A stretch of 64,000 nt of DNA from Chondrosia reniformis (Eukaryota; Porifera; Demospongiae; Chondrillida; Chondrillidae), in assembly GCA_947172415.1 (NCBI GenBank), contig OX359191.1, forward strand, positions 4,402,001 to 4,466,000, written 5' to 3'. The notes under the pieces are model-generated. The model saw only the letters and a program-made list of their open reading frames with translations. It searched no databases and was not told where the DNA came from. How positions within the stretch are numbered: the first letter of the stretch is position 1; each line of letters opens with the position of its first letter. A program made the position numbers and the translations under genes. Shown here piece after piece: positions 24,042 to 34,946 of the stretch.

Positions 24042-24177
24042 TCAGTGACGCTAGTGAAGAGAAAGCTAATTAAAGCTTAGAATAGTATGCCGAAGTTAGC
24101 CTAAGCGTTGGGCATTTCGTTTACAAGTATTCAAAGATGGAAGCCATATCAAAATTTTATTTGAAATACGGCATAGG
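24042..24177. other. Unassigned sequence right of the 3.2-kb transposon
   Basis: Short linker between the transposon end and the duplicated block; nothing recognised. Confidence 0.5.
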
Positions 24178-24540
24178 GATTTCACGGTGCCTCCAAATAT
24201 AGACTTTTCTGTTAATCCTATAGTCTTACGGCTCATGACTTCCCTCTACTAAAGTCTTACAGAACATTTAGGCAGAAGGGTTCTACATTTGTCTAAAGTT
24301 GTTCGTGTGTAACTTGACAGAGGCGTTCTAAGTCTGTCTAAAGTTGTTCGAGTGTAGCTTAGCAGAGGGGTTCTAAGTGTGTCTAAAGTTGTACGAGTGT
24401 AGCTTAGCAGAGGGTTCTACATTTGTCTAAAGTTACGGTGCCTCCAAATATGCACTTTTCTGTTAGTCTTATAGTCTTACAGCTCATGACTTCCCTCTAC
24501 TAAAGTCTTACAGTACATTTAGGCTGTAAGTTTACTTCTA
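24178..24540 (+). repeat. 255-bp direct duplication flanking three 46-bp units
   Basis: GGTGCCTCCAAATAT...CTACTAAAGTCTTACAG occurs at about 24189-24270 and again at 24439-24520. Between them are about three units of the 46-bp repeat of 18240-18885. This ties both sides of the 3.2-kb transposon to one sequence family. Confidence 0.75.
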
Positions 24541-26174
24541 ACTTAAATTAGATTCCCGTGTTTACAAACATGACAGTATTTGTTTATAAACTGTTTATAA
24601 TAAACACTGTAATGTTTGTATCATCTATTGATAATCATGCTAATCAGTAATAAGAAGCGTACAGCAAAGATATCGACGGCGCCTGCCAAATGAATACACT
24701 AGTCTTTTGCGCTCTGAAGGCCTTCTTTTGATTTTTAGCCATAGTACATGATATCCATAATTATGTCCGGCGCCGTACGTAATCATTTTGTCTTTGTTTA
24801 CGACAAATTACATCTATGCGTAGTAATACCTTTACTATAACGTTTAATATACTTTTTCAAATTATGCTATCAATAAACAAGGGCAAATATGACAATGATA
24901 GTGATAAAGATGATGGTACTGTAAGGATGAGACAGTGACGTTTAATCATAGATTATGTTTACTAAGTAACTTTACGTAGTATAGATAATCTATGGTTTAA
25001 TGTAGGCATAATTCCTTTGGTGACGTTCCCTTGCTATGCTAAGGACGGCTGGTACCAAAGTTTTTTAGCTACGTGAATGAAAAGAAAATCTTACCCTTTG
25101 TGTGAAACTCTTTGGATATGATTTAGGGATGAACAATAACCAGTGTCCACCTCCCACCACCTTACAGTACCATCATCTGAACCTACAGAAATGTACACTT
25201 AGCTGTCGGTCTGTGAATGCTGACACCAAGTTTCAGCTGCACATCTATCCATTTGAAAGAGTTGTATTTCTTCATTCGGATTCACTTCCTTTTCCTCCTA
25301 CTTTCTTAAACTGCTAAGATTCATCTTAAATTAATACTTAAATCCGACTTCTACTTAGGACGACTTCTGCTTAGGAAAAGAACAATGACTATGGATTGGT
25401 ATCCGCCTACGCGCGGCTGTCACCATGTTTGTTGAAATTCCGTTTTTGGGTACAGCGTTTCCGGGACGTATGATGAGCTAAAACGCTTTTATAAATGACT
25501 TGATACGTCGAATAGCCTTTGAAGTGGGATACAATAAAGGACTTCATATGATTCTCGTATATCACTTTGAACGTTATCAATTCATTCGGCGATTAGCCGA
25601 AGTATTAGGGTCAGGTACGATAAGGGGAGCAGATTCAAGTCCAATTCCTATAGAAAATCTATTATATACAGCGATCAAGGTGGTAACGCTTCCGGTTGTA
25701 TAGAATAAACTATATAGCGTCAGCAATGACGCCAAGCTTCTCAAGCTGTCGATCGAAAGGCTACCTTGCTAGGTAATATAGGTATAGAATGGAGAAAATA
25801 CAGGAAATTGCCATTATATACAAAGAATTGCGTAAATCGTTTATGTGTCTGTAGTAGTAGCACCACTAAGTTCTTTAATGAATACAGCATATCCCTAATA
25901 ACATTGTCATGTACTAAACTGACTCCACTAGTTAATTGAAGAGAAGTAAAATAGGCCATCCTTTTAGTACAGTAAAGAAAAACGCTTCAGATGGGTAAAT
26001 GGTCCAGCAAACTTTGAGTGTCTTTATCTTAGAACATGGAGTCTCCTGATATAAATCTGTTAAAGTAGAGTTACTCTCTGAACTCATCATTATAATGTAT
26101 CTCTCACTTGATTAATAATAAGAGAAATATATGCTTTTTAAATTATAGTAACACAAAATGTGGCTCCAGATTAT
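24541..26174. other. Unassigned AT-rich sequence
   Basis: Frames of 60-70 codons occur on both strands but lack domains, good starts or support from neighbouring splice sites. A small direct repeat (GACTTCTACTTAGGAC, GACTTCTGCTTAGGA) lies near 25350-25378. No gene or element is recognised. Confidence 0.5.
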
Positions 26175-27785
26175 ATCAATCAATCAATCAATCAATCAAT
26201 CTATCAATATTATTAGAGTGCACCGTGCCCATTGGCCCTAGGGAACAGATTGGCCCCATGCAGCACTTACAGCAAGGCAAAATAAATAATATGAACATGC
26301 AAAATAGAGTTAACTGAACCTTGCATGCCACATACACAAAATAATTGACAAGAGTTCATAGTTGCTACATGCAGCCAACAGCAGAGATGCAGTAGAATCC
26401 TGGGTACTGCACTTGTCACTATGCCGTTGCATCCAGGCCTCCAATTGTACGCGTTGGGATTTTCATGCTTCACACCTCATCAACCAATGTTCCACGTCTT
26501 CCACTTCACCCCTGTCACATTCCTTGCATATTCTTTCCTGTCTGGTCACTCCCCTCCATCTTCCCATCTCGATTTGAAATCCTGCCATGCCTCCTCTTAG
26601 TTTTATCATCGTCCTCCTGTCTGCCCTTCTCCCCACTCTTGCACACTCCGACCACTCTCCCAATTTCACAATCCTCTTCAGTATCTCCAACTTAGACTTT
26701 GTCTCCATCTCCTGGCCCCATTCCTCCCGCATTTTCCTCCAAGCTATGGCCTCCAGGATCTCTCTCACTTCCACAGTCGACAACTCCTTGAGTACCTCCA
26801 CATTCACATCCTTCCACCCAAACTGCCCCCAACACGTGCTCATCTTACAAATCCAAGTACCTCTGCCAAACCTCACTGCTTCCGCTGCTATCTGCCTTAG
26901 CAACCGTACATCATATGTTCTGCTGGACAGGACCTTACCCCAAAATAGCACACATTGCATCCTCCCCAGCCACTTGACCGGTAGGTCTCCCATCTCTGCT
27001 AGAAGTGAAACTTTCGGGTGAAGAGTTCCGACACCAAAGAACAACCTCAGGGCCCTCATCTGAACCTGTTCTATCTTCTCCAGATCGCGATTGCACCCCC
27101 AAATTTCTGAACCATACAGCATGGTCAACTCCACCAAAGATGCCATAAGCTTCCTAAACACCCCCACTCCTATGTCACCTAACTCTGTCCTACACCGATG
27201 AAACCAAGCACCCAGGGCCTTCTTGCCCTCCAAAGCCCTCTACTCCACCATGTTCTTCAACTCTAAATGTTGGTCAACCACACATCCCAAGTACTTATAC
27301 TGCTCCACCATGGAATCTCCTCTTTGTCAATAACGTACTGCACATCTGTCTTAGCCACTCTCTTCTGCCTCATATGTATGATTCCAGACTTGCTCACATG
27401 TATTTTCACCCCCCAGTCTCTGCACCACTCTACTAGACATCCAAACTGTTCTTGATCCCTGACTCACCCGGAGCGAGCAACGCTGTGTCGTCAGCAAAAA
27501 GCAAGCCTGGTATGATCTCTCCAGCACACTCAATCCCACAATTGGCGCTCTTCAACTGATCCACCAAGCTATTTATGTACAAAGAAAATAACGCTGGAGA
27601 GAGGACACAGCCCTGGCAGAGGCCCACATTGACATTCAAAACTTGACTTTGTCTGTCACCAACTTTGAGCCAACATGATGTACCAGCATAAAGCGATTGG
27701 AGAAAAGACAGGAATTTGCCATTCACTCCCATAGATTCTAGGCACTTCCATAGTTTCCCTCTATCTATTCCGTCTATCTATGTAT
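26175..27785 (-). mobile_element. 5'-truncated non-LTR retrotransposon (LINE A)
   Basis: On the minus strand it runs from RT palm motifs to a C-terminal zinc knuckle. It ends in a (TTGA)n tail, seen on the plus strand as ATCA repeats at 26175-26200. A simple-repeat 3' tail and 5' truncation are typical of target-primed LINE insertion. The clade is not assigned. Confidence 0.82.
26463..27785 (-). pseudogene. Non-LTR reverse transcriptase remnant (LINE A)
   Basis: The 5' part (27433-27780) reads LWKCLESMGVNGKFLSFLQS, then the RT motifs QGCVLSPALFSLYIN and FADDTALLAPGE (the FADD catalytic pair). After FADD the frame shifts at about 27440-27450; a shifted frame continues with WCRDWGVKIHVSKS. The thumb and C-terminal part (26463-27233) has YGSEIWGC, EQVQMRALRLFFGVG, and a final knuckle of the form C-x2-C with EHWLMRC. 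Endonuclease and the RT N-terminal blocks are missing, so the copy is dead. These motifs mark an APE-type LINE ORF2, but the clade is uncertain. It sits inside the large insertion, antisense to and upstream of the HLE gene. Confidence 0.85.
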
Positions 27786-27816
27786 TATATACACTGTCAA
27801 AAACAAACGTTAAAGG

Positions 27817-27838
27817 GTGTCTGACTATAGTCAGACAC
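27817..27838. repeat. Perfect 22-bp palindrome
   Basis: GTGTCTGAC, TATA, GTCAGACAC reads the same on both strands. It lies 40 bases from the truncated LINE end and could belong to a transposon terminus. Confidence 0.6.
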
Positions 27839-28600
27839 ACTTTATTGTTACGGCCATCTTCACACTTCTAAGACAAAAATTTGGAAGCATAACAACCCTT
27901 GCTCACATCATGTTATGTTGTTTCCAATCCAGTTAAGAGTTGTATACAAACCTAGTCTTGTTATGCAATAGTTAATTGCCTTTGGAAAACTTACGGACAC
28001 CTACCAAATTTAGAATTGGAATGTAGTTAATGACATTCTTTATTTCAATATATATATATAGTTTTCCAAGGTATATAAATGAGTGAAAAACTGAATTTAG
28101 TTGCTTATAAACTGCACAGTGCAGCCAGAACTGGCTAGCTGACAAGTTAATTTTATGTATAAATTGCATGCAACATTAACACTACATCCTTTTTACCCTA
28201 TGCAGAAGGAATTATCCCAGAACTGTGAACATGGAAAAAAACAGTAAGAAAGGCTGCACAGAACACAAGCCAACTTAGCCATCATTGATACCGTAAAGTG
28301 ACAATATTGTATGTGTGAGTTCTATCTATAATTATGCAAGGCAATAACTGGGCGCACGAATTTCTATCGCACTATTTAATTGCTGTATTTATAAAAATCG
28401 ACAACGATAACTTCAAGCACGTCCCAACAAATTATATCTTCAAGCGTTGATACTGAACGTATTTGTGGAAGAATCAGCGACAGCGGCAATAATGTTGAAG
28501 TGGCCATTTTTGAGTAAGTCAAAATCATCACTTCTGTCTACTATATAATAGTTATTATTACTTCAGAATTGTGCCTTCATGTGATTCTAGAAGACCATGG
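27839..28600. other. Unassigned AT-rich sequence
   Basis: No gene or element recognised. It includes a short (TA)n run near 28050. Confidence 0.5.
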
Positions 28601-28604
28601 GTGG

Positions 28605-28720
28605 GGCAGTTGTCTAGAGGTGGTGGGTGGGGCACCTAGCTGCTCAAGGGGTGGCGCTAATCTTGATAGACAAGATCGAATGCATATAAAAAGGGCTAAT
28701 GTGTTTAGAGGCCAAATTTT
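28605..28720 (+). promoter_or_regulatory. TATA-box promoter of the HLE gene
   Basis: GCATATAAAAAGG (TATAAAA at about 28685) follows two G-rich boxes (GGGTGGGGCA near 28609 and 28637). Transcription would start about 28715, some 55 bases before the intron donor. Confidence 0.55.
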
Positions 28721-28769
28721 TTAAAAAATCTCAATAATTTTTTCACATGCATACAATTGTATCTTTACG

Positions 28770-28843
28770 GTAAGTTGTTCTATGCTGTGTGACTGGGTTT
28801 TCTTTTGTATATATATTAGTTGCCTTTCTATTCTTTATTCCAG
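28770..28843 (+). other. Spliceosomal intron, 74 bp
   Basis: The donor is CGG|TAAGT written as G|GTAAGT at 28770, with a pyrimidine-rich stretch and an acceptor TTCTTTATTCCAG ending 28843. It interrupts the 5' leader of the HLE transcript. A second possible intron (GTATGT at 28876 to TTACAG at 29198) would remove the 21-bp repeat region. Confidence 0.6.
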
Positions 28844-29679
28844 GCTATAGATGTCTGAAACATGAACAATGCATGGTATGTATGCACTCTAACACCTCTC
28901 CATTTGCATACATCTCACATGAACAGACTGTCATGATAGGCACTATCTACAAACATAATTACACCCAGTCTGTCATTTCTTGGCTCTGTTTCTGGAGTCA
29001 AAGTAAATCACCCTGTGGCTGGGATCGATTACCCTGTGGCTGGGGTTGCACACCCTGTGGCTGGGGTCAATTACCCTATGACTGGGGTCCTGGACCCTGC
29101 TTCCGGGGTCCTGCACCCTCATACTGGGGTCACTCACACTGTATCTGGAATGGATTGTCTTGTGTTTGGCAATCTGAAATATGTACTTCTACTTACAGTA
29201 TGATCCATGAAATAAAAATGTACACTGACCTGAATGAAATGAACCTTGATGGTTTCACAATCCTTATGTCAGTAACATATGAGCCTCGCTATGGTCATTT
29301 TACAACTAATTGCTTGGAGTACCATGACATTCCAATGAAGCATTATCATTTGGTTTTTGTATTGCACAAGAATATGTGCATCCATCAACGCAGGCAATGG
29401 CTTAGGTGTACATTGCATCACCTGCTACGCAGAAGGCGCTACTGTACGGGCAACTTTCGTTTAGCTCGTGCATTAAGTATACTGCTATTGCTGGGTGGAG
29501 ATGTTGAACTGAACCCAGGCCCGCGTCAGAATGAGATACATGATGAACTGAAAATGCCTACATCAGCTGTTAATCCAGTTATGGATCAAACTGGAATTGA
29601 AGGTCAAGAATACATGGACAGTGAAAAAAGAAATGTTCTACACTGGCCAAGCTGTCAGCATGTCAGAGAAAGCGGCTAG
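28844..29679 (+). CDS. HLE leader protein ending in a 2A peptide (now split from the replicase by a frameshift)
   Basis: The open frame follows the intron acceptor. ATGs at 28873 and 29219 are possible starts. The hallmark is DVELNPGP at 29500-29523, the 2A consensus D-V/I-E-x-N-P-G-P, preceded by a hydrophobic run (ALSILLLLGG) and basic residues (LLRRRRYC). 2A peptides make the ribosome skip the Gly-Pro bond, so two proteins come from one frame. In this position it would release a leader of about 215 residues from the downstream replicase. The hydrophobic run before 2A resembles 2A signals in invertebrate proteins that also act as secretion signals. The N-terminal part has seven-residue repeats. 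After 2A the frame runs to a stop at 29677-29679, but a one-base shift in the A-run at 29624-29629 would join it to the replicase frame. Leader function is unknown. Confidence 0.72.
29007..29155 (+). repeat. 21-bp in-frame tandem repeat (seven-residue units)
   Basis: CCCTGTGGCTGGGGT recurs exactly every 21 bases (29011, 29032, 29053, 29074, 29095, 29116, 29137). In the leader frame it encodes PCGWGxx-type units with decaying copies. Another frame also stays open and reads PVAGVxx. If the alternative intron 28876-29198 is used, the repeat is intronic. Confidence 0.9.
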
Positions 29680-30541
29680 ATGCTGAAACAGTTGAAGAGC
29701 ACCGTATTAGGTTATTAAAGATGTCGGAGAACCAGAGACTGCGGCTGCAATATGAGACTGAGAAGCAACGTGCTGTGAGGCTTGCTGCACTCACTGAAAA
29801 TAACAGGAAACGGCTGTACTCAGAAACCAAGGAAGATCGTGCAACAAGACTTGCCACCCTCTCTGAAAATCAGAGGAAGAGGTTGCAGTCAGAAAGCAAT
29901 GAAGATCGTGCTGCAAGACTTGCCACTCTCTCTGAAAATCAGAGTAAGAGGCTGCAGTCAGAAAGCAGTGCAGATCGTGCTGCAAGACTTGCCACCCTCT
30001 CTGAAAATCAGAGGAAGAGGTTGCAGTCTGAATCGACTAAAAAATGGGAGTCAAGACTGAGCAGCAGTAACAAATGGAAGAAAACAAGATTGATTAATGA
30101 ATCGAAACACAAAAGTACTCTAAGACTGGAGAGAGAAAAAGAGCAAGCAAGATTAAGAATGCAAGCATGGATGAGGCAAAAACGACTTCTGCAAGTAAAG
30201 TGTAACTCAGAAGGAGAAATAACCAGTAGTGTGCCATGTACTAGCATTGTTTCAAATACCAAGGTAAATGTGACCCGCATTAGTTCAATTTACGAATCCA
30301 CGATGGGTTGGAGAGTGACAGTTTGAAGGAAGTTCAAAGAGAATTAACCCTAAGTGATAATTCAGTCATGGATGATACTGGTAAGGAAAATCTTATCAGC
30401 CAAAAGTCTGAAGAGGTGGACATGGAAGTGGGTGGAAGTGTAATTGAGTCTGGTGTTGTTACTGCATCTGCTGTGCAAGTACCAAGACTTGAGATTTCAA
30501 TACAATCAAAACAAGGTTTAAAGTTGAAAAAACTTACATAA
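29625..30541 (+). pseudogene. 23-residue (STPR-like) repeat domain at the N terminus of the HLE replicase
   Basis: In the main frame, KRLDAETVEEHRIRLLK is followed by repeats of 23 residues with the pattern LSENQRKRLQSES then EDRAARLAT. At DNA level the unit is 69 bases (ctctgaaaat at 29861, 29930, 29999). The repeat length and Arg/Glu-rich pattern match the score-and-three peptide repeat, a helical DNA-binding repeat known from silkworm FMBP-1. It may bind element DNA; that is inference. Downstream is a Lys/Arg-rich coiled stretch (LRLEREKEQARLRMQAWM). The frame ends at TGA 30324, but a shifted frame (30308-30541) continues with an acidic linker (KSEEVDMEVGG), so at least one indel separates the parts. 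The next segment returns to the main frame. Confidence 0.7.
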
Positions 30542-30542
30542 A

Positions 30543-31994
30543 TTTGAAAAAGCAATTCTTAAGGGGCCGACCCATAAGTGATTTTCGTGTGAAAGGTTTT
30601 GCTATGAGCAGTTGGGTGCCCTGTACAGCTGCGATGTGGCAAATGATCTACTTGCTGAGGTGAATGAATCAGTTCAAGAAAGTATAGAAAGTGTTTGGTT
30701 GTGTAACAAGTGCAAGAGTGCTATGGAAAGAAAGAAAATTCCAGCAGGATCACAGTTTAATAAAATGAAAGTACCAGAGGTTCCTTCAGTGTTCATTGGA
30801 CTAAACACATTAGAGCAGCGTTTGATTTCAAAGGCTACTGTTTACATGAAAATGGTTATTTTGCCAATGGGTGGACAAAGGGCTGTTAGAGGCGAGGTAA
30901 TCAACTTTCCCTCTAATGTTGACTATGTCATTTCAGAGCTCCCTCGTTTACCCAGTGGTGAAGATATTCTTTACATTCAGCAGCCAGACTCTATTGGAAG
31001 TAAACCAAATGACTCTGTCCCTGATACAATTTACCATACCTGTCGATACTCCACTGTGATGCAAGCTCTGAAATGGTTAAAGCAACATAACCCCTTGTAT
31101 GGTGACATCACCATCACTAAGATGTCAGAAGACATGTTCAACCATAAAGAAGAAAAAGTCACTGACAGTGAAAATGTGAATGAAGATATTTTAGAAATGG
31201 ATGAAACAGGAATTGTTAGGTTGGATGCTCTCCAGCCCATTGTAGACGCTGTTGACTTGATACAAGGTAGTATACCAATAGAACAACAGATACATAAGTT
31301 GCAGAGAGTAACAACCACACCACTAAGTATATTTGAGAATCAAAATGATTTAGAAGTATTTGCTTTTCCGACCCTTTACCCCAATGGTGAAAATGGTTTT
31401 GGCACCATCAGAGAAGTCAAAATTACACCTCTACAATATTTTCAAACAAGAATGCTTAGTGCTGACTCAAGATGGGCATGTCATCCCGCTTATATCTTTT
31501 GGGCCTGTAACATTGTAGAAGCCCTGAAGTTGCAGTGCAGCATTTCCATTGCTATGAGGATGCGATCATTCAGAATAGGCCACTGTGAGAAGTCTAACAA
31601 GGAAACCAATGAGAAGGAGCTACTCACAACTGGTTTGCTGCGAGGACGCCTGGAAAATAACCCTCACTTGCATGAAAATTGTTATAGCCTCATGAGAGAT
31701 ATTCGTGGCACACAGGCTTATTGGAACTCAGTAAAGATCCAGCTATTTGCCATGTTTCGCACCCTAGGTCCTCCCACATTCTTTGTCACACTGAGTGCTG
31801 ACGATAATAATTGGGTGGACTTGATGATAGTGCTAAGCAGGAGTATGGGTCAGAATCTGTCAGAGGAACAGGTAGCTAATTTATCAGCCAGTGAGAGGAG
31901 AGAACTGATGAGGACAAATCCAGTGGTTACAGCTAGGCATTTTGCACATCGCTTTCAGTGCTTCCTCAGTGAAGTGATTAAAGGATCTGGGTAA
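30543..31994 (+). pseudogene. Helitron replicase: Cys-rich motif, Helitron_like_N and Rep motif 1
   Basis: The main frame resumes with KFEKAILKGPTHK, a TGA at 30579-30581 where Trp is expected, then FSCERFCYEQ and further on VWLCNKCKSAMERKKIP, giving two C-x2/3-C pairs like a small zinc-binding unit. Next come the family blocks LEQRLISKATVYMKMVILP and GGQRAVRGEVINFPSNVD, and the Helitron_like_N region (FAFPTLYPNGENGFG, PLQYFQTRMLSADSRWA). Near the end, GPPTFFVTLSADDNNW is the first conserved Rep block. The frame stops at TAA 31992-31994 after KGSG, but the same frame continues with PIGEVVDYFWRIEFQLRG, so the stop is a point mutation. The product would start rolling-circle transposition. Confidence 0.88.
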
Positions 31995-33638
31995 CCTATT
32001 GGTGAGGTAGTTGACTACTTTTGGAGAATTGAATTCCAGTTGAGGGGATCTCCACATGTCCATTCCATGTGGTGGATAAGGGATGCTCCAAACTTAGATA
32101 CTACAGCTGGAAGGCAGATTGCTCCACAGTACATTGATAGGTACATCTCTGTGAATATTCCAAAACATGGTTGCAAAGATGAAGAACTTCGTTCATTGGT
32201 GTTGAGAGTGCAGCAGCACCATAATACATCAACTTGCAGGAAAGCAACACGAAGGGGGAAAAATGTGGCAGATTGCAGATGTGATCTTCCTCAACCTCTG
32301 TCAGAAGATACACGGCTGAAAAGCCATGATGATCCAGGAAACAAGTCCAGGTTCTATGTCTTGAAGAGATCAGCAGGGGAAGAAAACTGCAATCCATACA
32401 ATACACACCTTCTGAAGGCATGGAAAGCTAATATGGATATACAATTGATTGGATCAGGATATGGTACAGCTGCAAATGTGTGTTCCTACATGTGTAAATC
32501 AGAAAGTGAAGAGGTCAGGAAAGCTATCCGAGATGCATCGGAAAGCTTGCCTCCTCAGGCTTCAACAAGAAAGCGTCTGTCAAAGATTGGTAACACAATG
32601 CTGACCCATCGTGAGTTGAGTGCCCAGGAGGCAGCATATCGATTGTGTCACTTGCTTTTGAAAGAAAATTCAAGAAAAGTTGTATTCCTTAACACTACAA
32701 GACCAGAAAAGAGAACTCGGTTACTCAAGAGTAGGTCTGAATTGCTTGAATTGGAGGATGATTCCTCTGATATTTTTGCCCCTGGTATCTTTGATAGATA
32801 TGCCTCTAGACCTGACACACCAGAATTTGCAAGCATGACCTTGGCTCACTTTGCAGTGTGGTATGGTGTAGATACACGAGGTGTTGGGAAAGCTGGAAAT
32901 GGACCAGCACAGCCTCGTAACCAGTTGCAGAATGACATGGGATGGGTTTGTCTGAGAAGGAAGCAAGCCTGTCTTCGAATCCCAATACAGACAGTAGAAA
33001 GTCATGGTGATGACTATTACTACAGTTTGCTGCTACTATACATCCCTTGGAGGAAGGAACCTGAGGATCTGTTGAAAGGTCACTCTTCTGCAACGGAGGC
33101 TTTCATTGTACGAGAAGGAGAAATGGTTGTTTTGAATGCTCCCAATCATGCCTTTGCAGATGAAGTGCACAAGGCTGTTGTGCAATTACAAGCCTTGGAA
33201 GACGATGCCTACCAAGATGTCGTTGCCCCAATGGCACGGCAGGCTCAAAGGGAGGATGCTGTGCAACCCTTTATTGAGGCTGAAGGAGGGTTGATGAACC
33301 CAGAGCATTTCATGGACCAAGCATGCCTTGATGATGACAATCTGAGTGCAATAGATGAAGAACATATGCTCCTAAATGACAATGATGACGACATTGGAGC
33401 TATGAGTGGACACTCCCTTACGGATAGGGAATTTAGGCAACTCATTGCAAGTTTGAATACAAAGCAGCCTATTCCATTTGACATTGTTGTACACTACACT
33501 CGTGAGTTGCACAAACACAGAATGAAAATACGCCACAAACCTCCAGAACCATTTCATCTGTTTGTGACAGGTGGAGCAGGCACTGGAAAATCACATGTAA
33601 TTAGGGCTATTAAAGAACATATGGAACGTTCTATGTAA
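31995..33638 (+). pseudogene. Helitron replicase: HUH endonuclease and start of Pif1 helicase
   Basis: The HUH motif is RGSPHVH (His codons 32055-32057 and 32061-32063), which coordinates the metal of the nicking site. The tyrosine motif reads NVCSYMCKSE. Tyr is present at 32487-32489, but the residue four before it is Asn (32475-32477), where two-tyrosine Helitron enzymes have Tyr. This could be decay by one base change or a single-Tyr variant. After a long linker the Walker A of the helicase appears, GGAGTGKS (33570-33593), with FHLFVT before it. The frame stops at TAA 33636-33638 and continues beyond it in the same frame with MHACMLMAPTGVAAFN. HUH protein nicks and rejoins DNA ends; the helicase unwinds the displaced strand. 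Confidence 0.9.
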
Positions 33639-34301
33639 GGGAGTCAAGAGATGCATGCCTGTATGCTGATGGCACCCACCGGGGTTGCAGCCTTCAACAT
33701 TGGAGGCCTCACAATCCATAGAGCATTGCGGCTTCAGGTTGAGCATGGCAGAACTGCTCATCAATTGCAGCTGAATGCCCTAGCCCTGCATGACTTGAGG
33801 AATCTGTGGCAAGGAGTGCACACCATCATCATTGATGAAATCAGTATGGTGTCTTACCAGATACTGAAGTCAGTTCACAGTCGACTGTGTGAGATTTATG
33901 GCAATGATGAGATTTTTGGTGGCTTGAATGTCATTGCAGTGGGTGACTTGTACCAGCTATCTCCAGTGAACAGTAGTTTTATATTCAGTCAGAAACCTGG
34001 ACGCTCATCAGGGCGACTGGCTTCACACCTTTGGAGGGATTTCTTCAAGGTGATTGAACTGGAAGTGAACATGCGTCAGCAGAATGATGCTTCATTCTCA
34101 GAGATACTTAATCGGATCAGGACAGGCGTGCACACCTATGAAGATGTGAAAGTTCTGCAAACACGTTTGGTTTCTGGTGGGACTGTGGATTTGCTGGCTT
34201 CCCCATTTGATACAGCTCTGACATTGTATCCTCGTACAGTAGATGTTGATGGGCACAATGAAATGCAGATAAAAAGTCTGGCAAAGAGCAGTCAAATCTA
34301 A
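33639..34301 (+). pseudogene. Helitron replicase: Pif1-type helicase motifs Ia-IV
   Basis: This continues the frame after the stop at 33636. Motif Ia is APTGVAAFNIGG, with GLTIHRAL; motif II (Walker B) is IIIDEISMVS (Asp and Glu codons 33834-33839); motif III is VIAVGDLYQLSPV; and EVNMRQQNDASF is motif IV. These are standard Pif1-family sequences found in Helitron helicases. The frame ends at TAA 34299-34301 after KSSQI. It sits directly downstream of the HUH domain as in all Helitron replicases. Confidence 0.92.
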
Positions 34302-34946
34302 AGTATTGATGCCGAGCATGCAATATTAGAGAGTCAAGGGCAAATTTATGCCAATATTAAATACAAAAGGTTCCCGAACGTCTCATTCCACAAGATGATA
34401 AAGACTGTGCTGCACTGCCCCGTATACTGAAGCTAGCAGTTGACGAAACATTAACTGTGGTGATGGCTTGGTGAATGGTGCCAGGGAAAAATTGTAGGCT
34501 TCAAGTGGTCAAGAAATGCAAGGCATCAGAGTATGCCTGGTGAATTACCCACAGAGGTATATGTGAGATTCTTAGATCCCAATGTGGGGAAATTGTCAAA
34601 GGTACCAGTTGTCTCGGAGCAACAGGATGTTGTACCAATTCAGCCTATTTCTGCACGTTTCTATGGAAAGGAAGGTACACTCCTGCAGAGAACACAGATT
34701 CCCTTGATTCTGTGCTGAGCAGCAACTGTTCACAAGGTGCAAGGATTGTCTCTTGATGCAGCAGTCATGGATTTAGGGAAGGATGTATTTGAACCTGGAA
34801 TGGCCTATGTAGCTCTTAGTCGTGTGCGCACACTGAATGGAGTGGCCCTCCTGAACTTTCAGCCAAAGAAGATGACAGCAAACATGAGAGTCCATGAGGA
34901 AATGGCAAGGCTACGACAAGAATCTGCTCATAGTGGTGAGGAATAA
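34302..34946 (+). pseudogene. Helitron replicase: damaged helicase C-terminal part
   Basis: Between 34302 and 34500 the coding signal jumps between frames (IPQDDKDCAALPRILKLAVDE in one, GKIVGFKWSRNARHQ in the main frame), so several indels lie here. From 34533 the main frame reads LPTEVYVRFLDPNVG, then TGA at 34716-34718 where Trp is expected before AATVHKVQGLSLDAAVMDL (motif V), and GMAYVALSRVRTLNG (motif VI). The frame stops at TAA 34944-34946. Two stops in this gene (30579 and here) are TGG to TGA changes. Confidence 0.88.

Noticed and set aside
25500..25703. 67-codon frame starting at TTG
   Set aside because: No ATG, no domain and no splice support.
29624..29630. A AAA AAG as a programmed -1 frameshift site joining leader and replicase
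   Set aside because: The heptamer is in the phase of the downstream frame, not the upstream one, so it does not fit the X XXY YYZ rule. A simple indel in an A-run of a decaying gene is more likely.
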